A stretch of DNA of 64,000 bases from Blasia pusilla. Taxonomy: Eukaryota > Marchantiophyta > Marchantiopsida > Blasiales. Within the stretch, counting starts at the first letter, position 1. Every line of letters starts with the position of its first letter. The notes under the pieces were generated by a model, which was not told where the DNA came from, ran no database searches, and saw nothing but the letters and a program-made list of their open reading frames with translations. The stretch covers positions 12,462,001-12,526,000 of the forward strand of contig CM114275.1 of NCBI GenBank assembly GCA_050084515.1, read 5' to 3'. The translations under genes and the position numbers were made by a program. Below, piece by piece: positions 23,535 to 37,010 of the stretch.

Positions 23535-23916
23535 TATATATAAAGAAAAGAGAAAGGCATAAAAATTCAACAAAGAAAATTTATTAGGGCTAACTGCTTA
23601 ATACAAGAGTGGAGGAAACATAGGATTGATTCTCTTACATGGTAGGGAGAAATATATTGCATATCCTTCTTGACTGGAATTTTTCTGAAAATATTGTACA
23701 TTTGGCAACAATATTGATAAAACTAGTAAGTTTCCTCTTCTAGGTTCAATTGGCTATCTTTGACAATATTCCAATTCCCACGTAGGCGCAGTATGGTTCC
23801 ATCTATGGTCCAAAAATTCTAGCTTATCATTAAAGGCATCACATGAATTCCCATGTGTGGCACATGTAGTGGGAAAGTATCCCCTGAATTATAAATATTC
23901 GTGTTTTCCCTTACAC

Positions 23917-25980
23917 TACTACATTTGCAATGACTTTGCAAGTCCTTGAAGCTCCATGCTAGTCACAATAGGCTTGTATAATAGCCGCAATTGACTCACA
24001 AATTTGTGAAGATAGGATTTGCAAACAAATAGCAAACTTGATAATTTGACTTTCAAATTGCAACCACCATGTGGGTCGGAAGGCCCCATTTTCCTACACT
24101 CTTTCTTGAGCCGCAATTTAGTCATACTTTGTGTATGTTGAAGTTTGGAGACTACAACGAGCACCCACATGGAAGTGGGAACTATCTTGATTGAAGTTAT
24201 AGGTTTAGAGCCCCCAATCATAGGTCATTGGCTAGAAATCCAAGCACATAGGTGGTTGACTTTGAGTATGATTTCCAAGTGGCTCAAAAACTTTTTAATT
24301 TCCAATTCATAGAATTAACTTCACGTGTGCAAAAACTTCATGTATTTCCATTCATTTCATGCGAGATTTCAATCAAACAAGTTGAAGGTTGCAAGAAATA
24401 AGCAACCTTTACATACCTAATTCAAAATTTATACAAAAACCTCACTGTGGTGCCATCAGTAGTAGTATTGCTAATTTTGCAAAAGCTACATGTCGATGGC
24501 ATAGGCATAATGGCATGGCCTATGCCATTAACACCTACATTTGACCTATTTAAGGTTTAATGCCTAAATATGCCCTAGTGGGTGCATGTGCCATTTTAGA
24601 CCATGCCAGTTCACGCCCAATAGTGGCCCTAATTATAAAAGGGTTGGCGTAGCCTAATCCCATGTGGCAACACTTACTACAAATAGGCTCCGTGCCTCGG
24701 TTGGAAGCACTATATGATGAGGATTTCATACTCCACTTTAGAGCAGCTAGACACTCTCTAAGGCGCATCTCCTTGTTCACCAAAATCTCCTCCTCCGCAT
24801 CCTCCTCACCCTCGCAACCGGAGAGGTCCCCCAAATAGCCATCTCATCCTCTAACCTAACAAGAGGAGGTATAAAGTCCCTCCATGATAATCAACGTAGG
24901 CATATGTACTCCCTCCATAGATTCCACACCCACAATGCCATGTAGGAGTATGTATGTGTTGGTGTCACCAACACCCATGCCGGCCTCTTGCTACTCCTCT
25001 CATGGGCCTTGTGCACCGGCTCGCTTCTCGTGCTGATGACGATATGATGTGGATGGGTTGATCGTCATTTGCATGCACTTGGGTGAAATTTTGGAACCAT
25101 TTTCAAACTTGTAATGGATGGCATGATAATATGCAGATGGCTGATCTATCCACACACATTGCATACATGTGCTCCTCGCATATTTGCCATACGACATGGC
25201 AAAGAAACTTCTTTGCCTCTAGAAATTCTAGCTCTCCAAACTTGGTTATGAATATGAGCGTACAAGGACATGAATCTTGTGGGATCACCAAGGAGGATGC
25301 GGGAAAATCCTCACATAGGAACGTTAACGTAACATGTCCAACTGCCCATGCATAAGATCTCAAATGCAAAGGTGGGTGTATGTAGGGAAAGCGAAGTGTA
25401 TCAATACAAGTGCAGTATGTAAGGGTGATGTGGGATCACCGAGGAGGATGCAAGAAAATCCTCACACAGGAACGTAATGTGCCCAACTACCCATGCATAA
25501 GATCTCAAATGCAAAGGTGGATGTATGGAGGGAAAGCCAAGCGCATCAATACAAGTTTAATATGTAAGGGTGATGTGGGTGGATATTCATACGCTTTTTT
25601 ACAAGATGATAAATTTGGTTCTCAAATCCATAACCTTGGAACCATTGCCCCTCCAAGAGATCAAGATTGACCAATTGATATTGAGCACTCGCGCATCTCA
25701 TGTCCCAACTCACCAGATCCCATAGCAAGTGGATGCGATCACAATGTTGGATGTGTGGGGATGTTTAAATTGTGCTTGACAAACACGATCGAATGGAGTT
25801 GACCAATCATTTTGTAAGAACTATTTAAGTGCAATGGGGATGTCCTTCTACCATCTTCCTTGGTGAACTTGTAGTGGTATGGGATAGGAGGTTCATAGAG
25901 AGATTCAACTTGAGGTACAGAGATGGGTCTTGGGATATTTATGATAGATAGGATAGTCATTGACGAGAGATCTAACATGG
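23917..25980. repeat. Dispersed repeat family R, copy 1
   Basis: The segment at 25,575-25,730 (GATATTCATACGC..., AGATCAAGATTGACCAA..., CTCACCAGATCC) matches 46,515-46,660 at many positions. The TTTGCAA/CACAAA-rich start at 23,917-24,160 resembles 45,600-45,900 in composition and motifs. The left edge reads CACTACTACATTTGCAATG, which would suit a CACTA-type terminus, but no matching TAGTG end was found. Boundaries are approximate. Confidence 0.45.
25279..25577. repeat. 145-bp tandem duplication
   Basis: Two head-to-tail copies with landmarks GGGATCACC and CATAAGATCTCAAATGCAAAGG (25,351 and 25,496, offset 145 bp). Several substitutions and small indels separate them. Confidence 0.9.
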
Positions 25981-28619
<2,639 letters not shown>

Positions 28620-29383
28620 TTTTCACGTCGTACCGCTCGTGGCCGCACAACACCGTTTTGATCGTACGGCCACACCAATGGTAAGGACTTGAGCGCATTT
28701 TTTTCTATAGAGGAGGGTATGCCCTTGAGTGATGCATCCCATTCCTAAGTTACGTGCCGTTTGTAGCCATTTTGTACTACCGGCGCCGCATCGTACCGCT
28801 GGAGTTGCACCACACATCGAGGGGGTTTGAGTATCGTTAGTACTAGAGGCATACGACTTGCTGATTGGAGGATTTGTCTTATGACTGAGTTTGGGTTGAG
28901 TGTGCAATTGCTAAGGATTGACATAGAAAAATGTTCAGGTTACCTATTCGAACCTTTTGCCTTTCACAAGTGCGGGGTTTTCGGGTATTGGGAGTTAGTT
29001 AAGAAATTGGGTTTTGTGTGGATGTTGAGAGCATCATCAATGTATGAGGTAAGGGGACATAGACATATGTGGGATTTCCAGAGTTGAGGATATGCTATGT
29101 CGATGAGACGATAGACTAGTGATTTTCCGTACCATGCCGCTTGTTGCCGCACACTACACGTCTACGTGAGAGGGAATGTCGATTAAGTGTCGCATGTTTA
29201 GTCTGAGTGATTGAGGGATTACTCGCGAGATTGGGAGATTTTTTGAGAGGGGCATGAGGGTCATTACGGCATCCTTTCCAGACTTTGAGAGGCAAGGTGG
29301 TGTGCTTGAGAGTAGTTGTAGAGGATTTACGCGACATGAGGTTTTGAGGGTCTCCACTTGAGGGACCGTCTCAACTTCCTCCT
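28620..29383 (+). other. Probable 5' leader of gypsy Z
   Basis: It precedes the gag frame of family Z. Two similar blocks (TCGTACCGCTCGTGGCCGCAC near 28,630 and GTACCATGCCGCTTGTTGCC near 29,129) suggest an internal duplication. I find neither a clear LTR boundary nor a tRNA primer site, so the 5' end of Z is unresolved. Confidence 0.35.
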
Positions 29384-29745
29384 GTGTTGTCTTCAGATGA
29401 GGGGGAGGGCCTAGAGGAGTTTGTTAGTGCATCACCGCCCATAATGAATCGTCCTCGTGCTTGGGCGTATGAGATGGACAACCGGGGTAGGGGGCCGCGT
29501 AGGTTTTCAAGGGCTATGGGTACTATAGAGTTGCACGACTTCATTGCAAAGCTTAGGAGTTGGTGCGATTCGCTGAGGGCTAGAAACTCTAGAGAGTTCA
29601 ACCAGTTCAGAGTGTGCAACGACTTGTTCTAGCATCTAGAGGGAGCATCCATGTACGATTATCATGAGTTTTCCCAGAGATATGTATATGAGATTGAGGC
29701 CTGGACACTCTACTATGACCCGCATTATGTGTCATGGATTGAGCT
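29384..29745 (+). pseudogene. Gypsy Z gag, N-terminal part
   Basis: Two consecutive plus-strand frames, 29,384-29,632 and 29,651 onwards, read like a plant gypsy Gag: FRVCNDLF, then EFSQRYVYEIEAWTLYYDP and YVSWIEL. A stop after NDLF and a frame change separate them. Gag forms the particle that packages element RNA. The coding text stops at about 29,745, exactly where chromovirus Y begins on the other strand. The Gly/Arg-rich Gag C-terminus resumes at 35,211, with roughly 200 codons missing in between judging from the usual length. Confidence 0.65.
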
Positions 29746-30769
29746 ATCTCCTTTCAATATTGCTAAGCTTCTTGCTTTTGTATGCTACAGGTCTCCCTTC
29801 TTGCACCAACATTCCTGCAACCGCAAAATCACTAGCATTGGTATGCACTTCGAAAGGTTTGTCAAACTCCGGCATCTTTAATACTGGTTCATGCGATAGA
29901 ATTTGCTTCACTCGGCTGAATGCCTCATTAACTTCTTGGGTCCAAGTCGTGTTGGAAAACTTTGCTGTCCAATCCGTGAGAGGTCTCACAATTCCCAAAA
30001 TTTTTTTCACGTAAGTGTGATAGAATTGCACCGCAACTATGAACCTTCTCATCCCCTTTATGATGGATGGGGGTTCCCACTCGACAATTGCTTTCACCTT
30101 CTCCATGTCTGAACTGATGCCATCTGCACTGACCACGTGACCCAAGAATTTGATCTTGCTCAAACCAAATTTGCTTTTCTCTACATTTGCACACAGCTGA
30201 TTTGCCCTTAGCTTAGACAATACCGCTCTCACATGTCGAACGTGCTCCTCTAGGGACTTCGAATAGATAAGTATGTCATCAATATAGATGATAACATACT
30301 CATCCATTTTTTTGTGAAAAATGAGGTTCATCAATGTGGTGAACGTCGGAGGCGCGTTACATGGACCGAAAGGCATCACTACAAACTCAAAAGAATCGTA
30401 TCTTGTCTTACACGCAGTCTTCTCCACATCTGCCTCGGAAATCCGGATTTGGTAATATCCTGACTTCTACTCAATCCTACTGAAATATCTCATGCCTGCT
30501 AGCCTATCAAAGAGATCATCTATCCTCGGAAGAGGATAATTGTTCCGAACCGTCACTTTATTCAGCGCACGGTAATCAACACACAGCCTCATCTTTCCAT
30601 CCTTCTTCTTCACAAAAAGAACAGGTGCACCATAAGGTGACTTGCTAGTCCAAATGTAACCCTTTTCCAAGAGCTCACTTAATTTCCTTTTCAACTCAAG
30701 AAGTTCCTCTTGATTCAACCTATATGGTGCTTTTGAAGGTGGTTGGGAACCAAGTATGATCTCTATCTT
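29745..30769 (-). pseudogene. Chromovirus Y reverse transcriptase and start of RNase H
   Basis: A single minus-strand frame from about 30,718 to 29,747 is interrupted by one TAG at 30,467-30,469, in the FSRIE/KSGYYQI segment where family members have Leu. The polymerase catalytic box YIDD lies at 30,286-30,275, preceded by the VMPFG.CNAP region. The connection and early RNase H follow, with FEVHTNASDFAVAGML (first catalytic Asp replaced by Asn) and KSKKLSNIERR just before the breakpoint. A frame change near 30,770 separates it from the protease frame. Confidence 0.9.
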
Positions 30770-32523
30770 ATGATCGACGCTCTATGTGGCGGCAACTCAG
30801 TCGGAAGCTCATTTTTCAAGACATCCTCAAACTCCTTAACCACTTTCTCGAGTGGTTTTGGGATTCCCCTTGAAGTAGTGTCCTGATCTCTGCGTATTCT
30901 ACTTGTAGCCTCCTCCATTTGTCTCATCAAGCAGAGAAACCCATCCTCCAACTTGGTCATGCTTCTCCTTGTAATCGAGTTCACCAACTCCTTTTTCACC
31001 GGAACCTCACGGACCAACCGCACCTGCAACTGTTTGCCTTTTAGCAAGACGCTCAACCTCAAGGCTCTACGTCTTAACTCCACCTCATGTGCATCCAGGA
31101 ATGTCCCCCCCAAGACTCCGTCAATGCCATCCATTTCGCACACATTGAAATTCTCCTTCAACTCGAATACCCCGCATCCTACGGTCAAACCCAAGACCAA
31201 CTCAGAAGTCCGAAGAGACTTGCCTCCTGCAAATCCTACTCGAATGGGCTCATCCGCCTTAGAGGTAGACAACCCCAGTTCCTTCACTATTCTCGAGCTT
31301 AGGAAGGAGTGCGAAGCACCTGTATCCACGAGCAATAACACATCGCGATCGACAATCTTGGATCTTAGGTACACCAAATTGTGCGTCCTCTTGGTGACCT
31401 GAAGGGACGTCTCGAGATCACCCACCAACAGATGCTTAGCAACAAACGCAATCATACTCCTATTACTAACCTTCGGTTTTGAACACAATTTTGCAAGGTG
31501 CCCCGGTTCGCCACAGTTGTAGCATATGACCTTGCCGTTCCCTGACTTAGAGTGTTGTCCTCCTCTCGGCTTCGCATGAAGTTCCACTCGTTTTGCTGTC
31601 GGGGCAGACGACTCTCCTAGATCGTGTAGGCCCCCACTCCAAACTCTTTTGAACGTCTCATTATTTTTCAACTTCTTCAAAAAACCTCTTGGCTCAAAGG
31701 GCTTCTGGGTTTGGACTTCATCGTCCCCAATCCGCTCCGCTAGCTTCAGAAGATCCGCACAGGTATCTGGCAATGTCGGCATTCGGTAAAGGGCCTTTTC
31801 AACACTTGGCTTGAGTCCACTAATGAAGATAGCTTTCTTTGCGTGCTCATCCATCTTTGGAAGAGAAGTCAGTTTTGCACTAAACTCCCTCACATACACG
31901 CTTAAGGAACCACTCTGCCGCATCCGCACGCATTCCACCGTGTCGCGCAACCCTTGGTACTCCGGAGTGAATCAATCACCAATCAACACCTTAAACTCCT
32001 CCCAACTCAGAGGTGACTCGCCGGCATGATATTCCTCTCGTTGAGCTGTCCACCATTGTAGCGCATGATCCTTCGGGAAAGTAACGGCTACCGTCACCTT
32101 GTCCTCCTCAACTGCCCTCTGCGCCTCAAAGTACAATTCCAGTTCCGTAAGGAAATCCTTCACTTTCCGCGAGCGCCCCACTCCAGTAAATGGCGTGGGA
32201 AGGTTTGTCTTACAGAGCTTTTTGTCCACACCCGGAGTTCGGTCGGCCTCTAACTCTGCAATCGGCTTGCTTTCGTGGGACATCTGCTCTACCAACAACT
32301 TCAACAAGTCCAATGTGTGCCTTGACTTAGTCAGTTCCCCTGGGTTTGGGCCCGATGGCCCCGCGGAAGGATTCGCCTCTGGAACGTCCTCACGTGTGGC
32401 GTTCAGCTCTTTGGGAGTCTCCGTCTCCTCCATAGCATCACGGTCCGGCATTGGTTCCTCTCTCAATTCACGTCGCTTGATTTGGCGCTTCTTGGGTTGT
32501 TCTCCCTCGATCGCCATTTTCAA
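30763..32523 (-). pseudogene. Chromovirus Y gag-protease
   Basis: One frame from 32,523 to about 30,770, broken by a single TGA at 31,974-31,972 (consistent with a CGA to TGA change). Order: acidic/basic N-terminus; capsid-like region with LYFEAQRAVEEDKV and ALQWWTAQREEY; VYVREFSAKL; a CCHC zinc knuckle CYNCGEPGHLAKLC at 31,524-31,483; then the aspartic protease site VDTGASHSFL (DTGAS at 31,326-31,312). Gag packages RNA and the protease matures Gag-Pol. All key zinc and catalytic residues are present. Confidence 0.92.
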
Positions 32524-32653
32524 GCCAACTCACTCAGATCTCCTCCTCGTTTCTTGCATCCCTCCTCGAGCGTCTGAGTCTAGCCGCTACCTTGAGTTTT
32601 CCCCAAGCATCCGGTTGATCCCACGACCCCAAGTTCTCGCTCACCAAGGATTA

Positions 32654-32665
32654 GCTCTGATATCA
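32654..32665 (-). promoter_or_regulatory. Primer binding site of chromovirus Y
   Basis: The minus strand reads TGATATCAGAGC two bases after the LTR end, one mismatch from the initiator methionine tRNA complement TGGTATCAGAGC. Confidence 0.85.
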
Positions 32666-32667
32666 CT

Positions 32668-33670
32668 TATCGCGCCCCTACTCTCCTTGAACGTCAATCT
32701 TTATTGTTGCGGAAGTGTACGTTTAGTAGGATACGATCTCATCGCGGACCTGCACCAAAACACGCACTCTCGTTAGTCGGGTGTGGGCCAACCAGCGTTC
32801 CAACCCACCGAGTTCTCAACTCGACATCTCATCAAGCTCAATCTTCCTTACTTTCTAGTTTCCAAAACATGGCAAGTCCTTCAAGACTTGGAACAGACTT
32901 CCTAATTAGTCCAGGAACCTAAAATGGCACTTGCGCACCTAGCGATCCCAACTGTTCAACGGACCTCGTGTGAGTTCCAAACCGAGACCCAAGTAATTGA
33001 GTCGCGGGGTGAAATCCAAGAGGGATGTCTAAACTCGCCTCCATAGACTTGGTTCAGGTTTTCCAACCCAACCCCAAACTCTCGATCCGTTCCATGCCCT
33101 TGAGCCGCCCTGTGGCGCCCAAAGTGGGGTTCAAGTTCCAAGCACTCTTGGAGACCTTCCCCCTTACTAGTACTTCTGGGGTTCTCCAATAACCCCTCAC
33201 CTTTGGAAAAAGACGGTCGGGCCCTTCAATGTGGCCCTCAACCCGACTCTACTTACAATCGTTTCCGGGTTGTTTCTCAGCCGCTGCTTATGCATTTGCA
33301 GAGATCTTTAGTGCGTTTGAACCGTCTTTTCATAAGCCTTCTAATGCATCCTTGTTCAATCCAAACGCATCTTGGCGCTAAAATTTATGGCCATAAATAG
33401 AGTTGGAAACTCTCAAACGCTAGTGGCGTCCCAAATCCGGATTCCTTCCTTTGGCAACCCACTTTCTAGACTCAACTCCTTTGAAGTCTTGTACCACGTT
33501 TGGTCCAGGTTTCTCAGTCGCGACCACAATATCTGAAACGCAAAGCCTTGCTTGCATCCTGTCTCTTGTCTCTTCTTCGCGACCACTCTAACGCACAAAC
33601 CATCTTAGCGTGAGCCCGCAAATGTTCCGATGTTCGCTTTGGCACTCGTTTGGTCATGAGGGTCGCGACA
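32668..33670 (-). repeat. Chromovirus Y LTR (about 1,003 bp), the only one
   Basis: It starts TGTCGCGACC at 33,670 and ends GGGGCGCGATA at 32,668 on the minus strand, nearly palindromic ends typical of this chromovirus group. It is flanked on its 5' side by integrase/3' untranslated sequence and on its 3' side by a primer site and gag. It therefore serves as both 3' and 5' LTR in this arrangement. Confidence 0.88.
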
Positions 33671-34339
33671 CTCACCCTTCTTTAGAGGTTGATGCCTTCA
33701 TCAACGCAAACCTTTGTTATGTCAAGTTTCTTGGGCAGCCTACCCCTTGACATTGAATTGCGTTTTGGTGGCTAACCCGCAATTCCTCTTAGTCAACAGT
33801 TGTCGCTTTTCACCACTTAGAATTATTAGCCTCTCCTCTTTGATAAGCCTGGACTCATTCCAAAGAACTAACCTATCAAATAAGCTAACTAAGAGTGCAA
33901 CCTTAGACTCTTCTGGCTCATTCTTGTAAACATCATACCTATTTACCTGGTCTACAAATCATACTATTATTAGATCGCTCTTGTATTCAACTTAGGCACG
34001 TCACTAAGTTTACTTATGTAGCCACAAGTAAGATTATCCCAAGCCCCAAGACAGATTCATCTGCACCACCGACGCTAGGGCGAGCCCGAGTGTAATCCAA
34101 CACAAGGTCATGTTCTAGGTGCTTATCCACATACGAGCTCTCACCTCAAATACTCCTTGTCTGTCCTCTTGACTTACATACTAAGCCTATGATGAACGAC
34201 TCATAGCCATGCACTACCACATACAAATTGCAATCCACTCTAGCATCGAATCTCCAAATCCATGCATTTCTTTATTGCAACACTAGCATGTTCTAGTTAC
34301 AACGGCCTTCGGCCGAAGATTCCAATGGGTACAAGTCAT
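33671..34339 (-). other. Chromovirus Y 3' untranslated part
   Basis: Non-coding text between chromodomain and LTR. It is collinear with 11,317-12,190 of X, for example GAGGTTGATGCCTTCATCAAC at 33,685 and 11,333. Confidence 0.8.
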
Positions 34340-35210
34340 GTCTCTAGCTTCTCCTCGTACTAACGTATGTGTTTCTCTTGCGTTCGATTGAAGTCTCGCA
34401 ACAACTCCTGTGCGTGTTCCAAATCCGCCTCCGCAATCCAAGTCGCCTCCTTCATATGGTAGCCCTTCTATTTAACCAAGTATTTGTACTTGTTGGCCCG
34501 ATGCCTCAAACGTAAGATGGTCTCCACCTCAAACTCCAGCTCTTCATTTATGATCACCGGGTGGGGTCTCACCACTTGTCTCCGCTCAAAACGTCCATTA
34601 TTTTGAAGATATTTCTTCAACAATGACACATGAAAGGTCGGGTGAATCTTGAACTCGTCCGGCAGCCCCAATGTATACACATCCTCAAACGGGTTTGCCA
34701 CAATCACATACGGTCCAACATACTTGGCAGACAGCTTTGCAGAAAACTCTTTCGGAAGAGTGAGATTCTTCACACTCAACCACACTTGCTCTCCAACCTG
34801 GAATCGTACTCGGCGCCAACTCTTGTTAGCATGCTTAACGTACCTCATTTGAGCCTTTGCAAGACTTCACCTTGCTTGCTCTTCCCGTTCTCGCATCTCT
34901 ACCGACAAACCTTCTGCCGTCGCTTGTCGTGTTCGTGTCAATGTAGTACCCTTCGAAAGGGCTAGATCAAGAGGCCCTTCTGGCTCTCGTCCATTTTCCA
35001 GGAGAAACGGAGATTCTCCAGTTGCAGAATGCTTGGTCAAGTTGTAGCAGTACTCCGCCATGCTCAGCCACTTGACCCAATCTCGTTGATCAGCACTGAC
35101 ATAATTCCTTAAGTACTGATTCACGATTGAGTTAACCTTTTCAGTTTGTCCATCCGTCTGTGGGTGGAAAGCCGTATTGAAACTCAGCTTGGTCTTAAAC
35201 GAGGGAAGTT
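34340..35210 (-). pseudogene. Chromovirus Y integrase C-terminal half with chromodomain
   Basis: The minus strand begins inside the integrase core at KLSFNTAFHPQTDGQTEKVN (the family-typical SxAFHPQTDGQ region) and continues through WVKWLSMAEYCYNLTKHSAT. The C-terminal segment follows with FQVGEQVWLSVKNL, FSAKLSAKYVGPY and KIHPTFHVSLLKKYL, and then a chromodomain. In the chromodomain the aromatic Trp of YLVKW is replaced by TAG at 34,470-34,468; KGYHMKEATW follows in frame. A frame change lies near 34,860. The integrase zinc finger and first catalytic Asp are missing because the sequence breaks off at about 35,210. Confidence 0.9.
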
Positions 35211-36682
35211 GTTCCTGGACGTGGTGGTAGAGGACCACCACCAACTAGAGGAGATGGAGCAGGAGCACTAGAGCCGACACTTCTCTCACGCAAGATTAGT
35301 TGGAGCAGAGGATTGCTGCCATGATGATGATGTAGCTCAGGGAAGGCACGGAGCCGCAAGGAGCTAGTGTGGCTGCAACTTCTACCTCTTACCCTGACCC
35401 GGGTGAGGATCTCGCTAATATGGTGTTTATGTGTAGTGTAAGTCAGATTGAGGCTGTTGCAGTGGTGACTCAAGGTGCTGCGAGAGGCAGTGAGGCATCG
35501 AGAAGTGGAGTTGAGATTGATGCACCAAAAGGGACCGATGGGCGGCAAGATTGGGTTCTAGAGTCATTTTCATTGTCCGAGGCACTACACACACCATCGA
35601 TGGTGCCTCGATGACCAGCAGTGCCTACAGATCAGGCACGTGCATTGACCTCATAAGGAGTTGCAGTGACAACTCCTATGCTGGCTCGAGTGGAGTTTGT
35701 TTTGACCATAGTGTTGGAGGTGGCCACTAGAGTGAGCCACGCTTTGCTGTTTTCTGCCATAGAGTTGGCCATGTTGGGAGTTGGACTAGCTGAGGTGTTT
35801 CGGCTGGTTGCCACGTTGTGTGAGCGTAGAGAGATAACTACCTCTTGTTGAGAGGTCGTTGAGGAGGTGGTGGACTTGCCCTCGGGCAGGTGTTGGGGAC
35901 GTCCCCCACAGAGTCATGGCATGCGGCGGCGGCAAAGTTGGTAGATATGCCAGCTCGACCGGCCATAGAGCGAGCAATGGTGACACATTGCGTAGTGTTC
36001 CTGGATAACCGAGTTGGAGTATTTTGCTTGGTTAGTTCGACAGGGACAGTATACCACCCACAACGCGTCCTACTTGATTCGGGAGCGCAGCCCTTGATGT
36101 TAGGGAAGGCGGCGTGTTTAGCGTTGGGTTTACGGAAGGCCCACATCAAGCCTTGTCCCTTCCAGATACAGACCTTGATTGGGGGCGTGTCATCCACGCA
36201 GTATTTGACTCGATAGGAGATAGCTATCAGAGTCAGCCAGAGCATGCGACGGATAGTGCTATAGTCCGCACACTTGCGATTACGACATCAGGTGAGTTGT
36301 ACGATGTGTTGGTGGGGAGTACAGTGCTATATCCCCTAGGATTTATCCTTGACTTTTGGGAGGAGACCGTTGCTTAATGGCTAAGGTGGTTGTCACGTGA
36401 TGGGCACATGAGTCAGTTACCGATGCAGTTTGTAGGATGAGGTGGTCGAGCACGAGACGAGTTTGTGACCACATTGGCAACTTTCACAAGTAGGAACGCA
36501 TATGCAGAGGATGTCCTAGGAGCGGATAGTTCTACGGAGAGACAGGCCATGGCGGGTGTATCTTCCCATGTTGGCGAGACTTCTTCACCATTGTGGGGTA
36601 CGAATCGAGAGCTACAGAGGAGTGCCGACGACCTCGTGAGGCAGGCGTGGAGTCATGCCTTTATCTCGGAGTAGTGAGAGTC
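35211..36682 (+). pseudogene. Gypsy Z, gag C-terminus to protease
   Basis: It opens with a Gly/Arg/Pro-rich stretch (VPGRGGRGPPPTRGD) typical of Gag tails, then variable text. The retropepsin-like site follows: YHPQRVLLDSGAQPLMLGKA with DSGAQ at 36,076-36,090, in a frame 35,890-36,216. A second frame, 36,114-36,377, continues with VIHAVFDSIGDSYQ and LYPLGFILDFWEETVA. Frame shifts and stops occur. The copy at 530-1,580 is its diverged sister. The copia element interrupts it at 36,683-36,687. Confidence 0.8.
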
Positions 36683-36687
36683 AGGTG
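36683..36687 (+). repeat. Target-site duplication AGGTG (left)
   Basis: AGGTG precedes the 5' LTR and recurs at 41,420-41,424 after the 3' LTR, the 5-bp duplication expected of copia integration. Confidence 0.92.
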
Positions 36688-36999
36688 TATTGAAGATTGA
36701 GTTATAGTCAAGCTCATGAGACATCTGAATTGCTATATTTGATACTCACACGAAGTAGGGAAGCTTAATCTTGGTTAGTCAGTTAAGCGTGATTATCTTA
36801 ACTAGGGTTTGTTAATTACAGTTAGTCTAACTTGAGGCTATGGTTAAGGTTAGGGTTAGGGTTGCTTGTACATATCCTATATAATTGAGAAGGGGACAAG
36901 TCTCCACTTATTCTCTCATTGAAAATTTTGTTCTCCATGGTGGTCTGTGAGTGTGAGAGTCGTTTCCTACCAGTTATGCTTCTTTAGTAGTTTTCTACA
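36688..36999 (+). repeat. Copia 5' LTR (312 bp)
   Basis: It starts TATTGAAGATTGAG and ends TTTTCTACA. It holds a TATA box (TATATAA, 36,878-36,884) and, about 20 bp upstream, a telomere-like tract GGTTAAGGTTAGGGTTAGGG (36,842-36,861). The outer end is TA rather than the usual TG, in both LTRs. Confidence 0.95.
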
Positions 37000-37010
37000 T
37001 GGTATCAGAG
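37000..37010 (+). promoter_or_regulatory. Copia primer binding site
   Basis: TGGTATCAGAG abuts the LTR end. It is a perfect complement to the 3' end of plant initiator methionine tRNA, the usual copia primer. Confidence 0.95.

Larger units (their letters stand above)
21241..23916. other. AT-rich stretch with foldbacks, no recognised gene
   Basis: Apart from the two perfect foldbacks listed separately, only short anonymous frames are seen (for example 21,224-21,577 plus). Confidence 0.5.
29745..35210 (-). mobile_element. Chromovirus Y, permuted around a single LTR
   Basis: On the minus strand, from high to low coordinate: integrase C-terminal half with chromodomain (35,210-34,340), 3' untranslated part (34,339-33,671), one LTR (33,670-32,668), primer binding site, gag, protease, RT and the start of RNase H (to 29,745). 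A normal element begins and ends with an LTR. Here the internal 3' part comes first and the 5' part last, sharing one LTR, while the RNase H end and integrase N-terminal half are missing. Both outer ends sit inside gypsy Z gag. It is far less decayed than X: gag to RT holds only two stops and one frame change that I can see. Confidence 0.9.

Noticed and set aside
30953-31402. 149-codon plus-strand frame and other plus-strand frames at 31-33 kb
   Set aside because: Shadows of the minus-strand chromovirus gag-protease frame.
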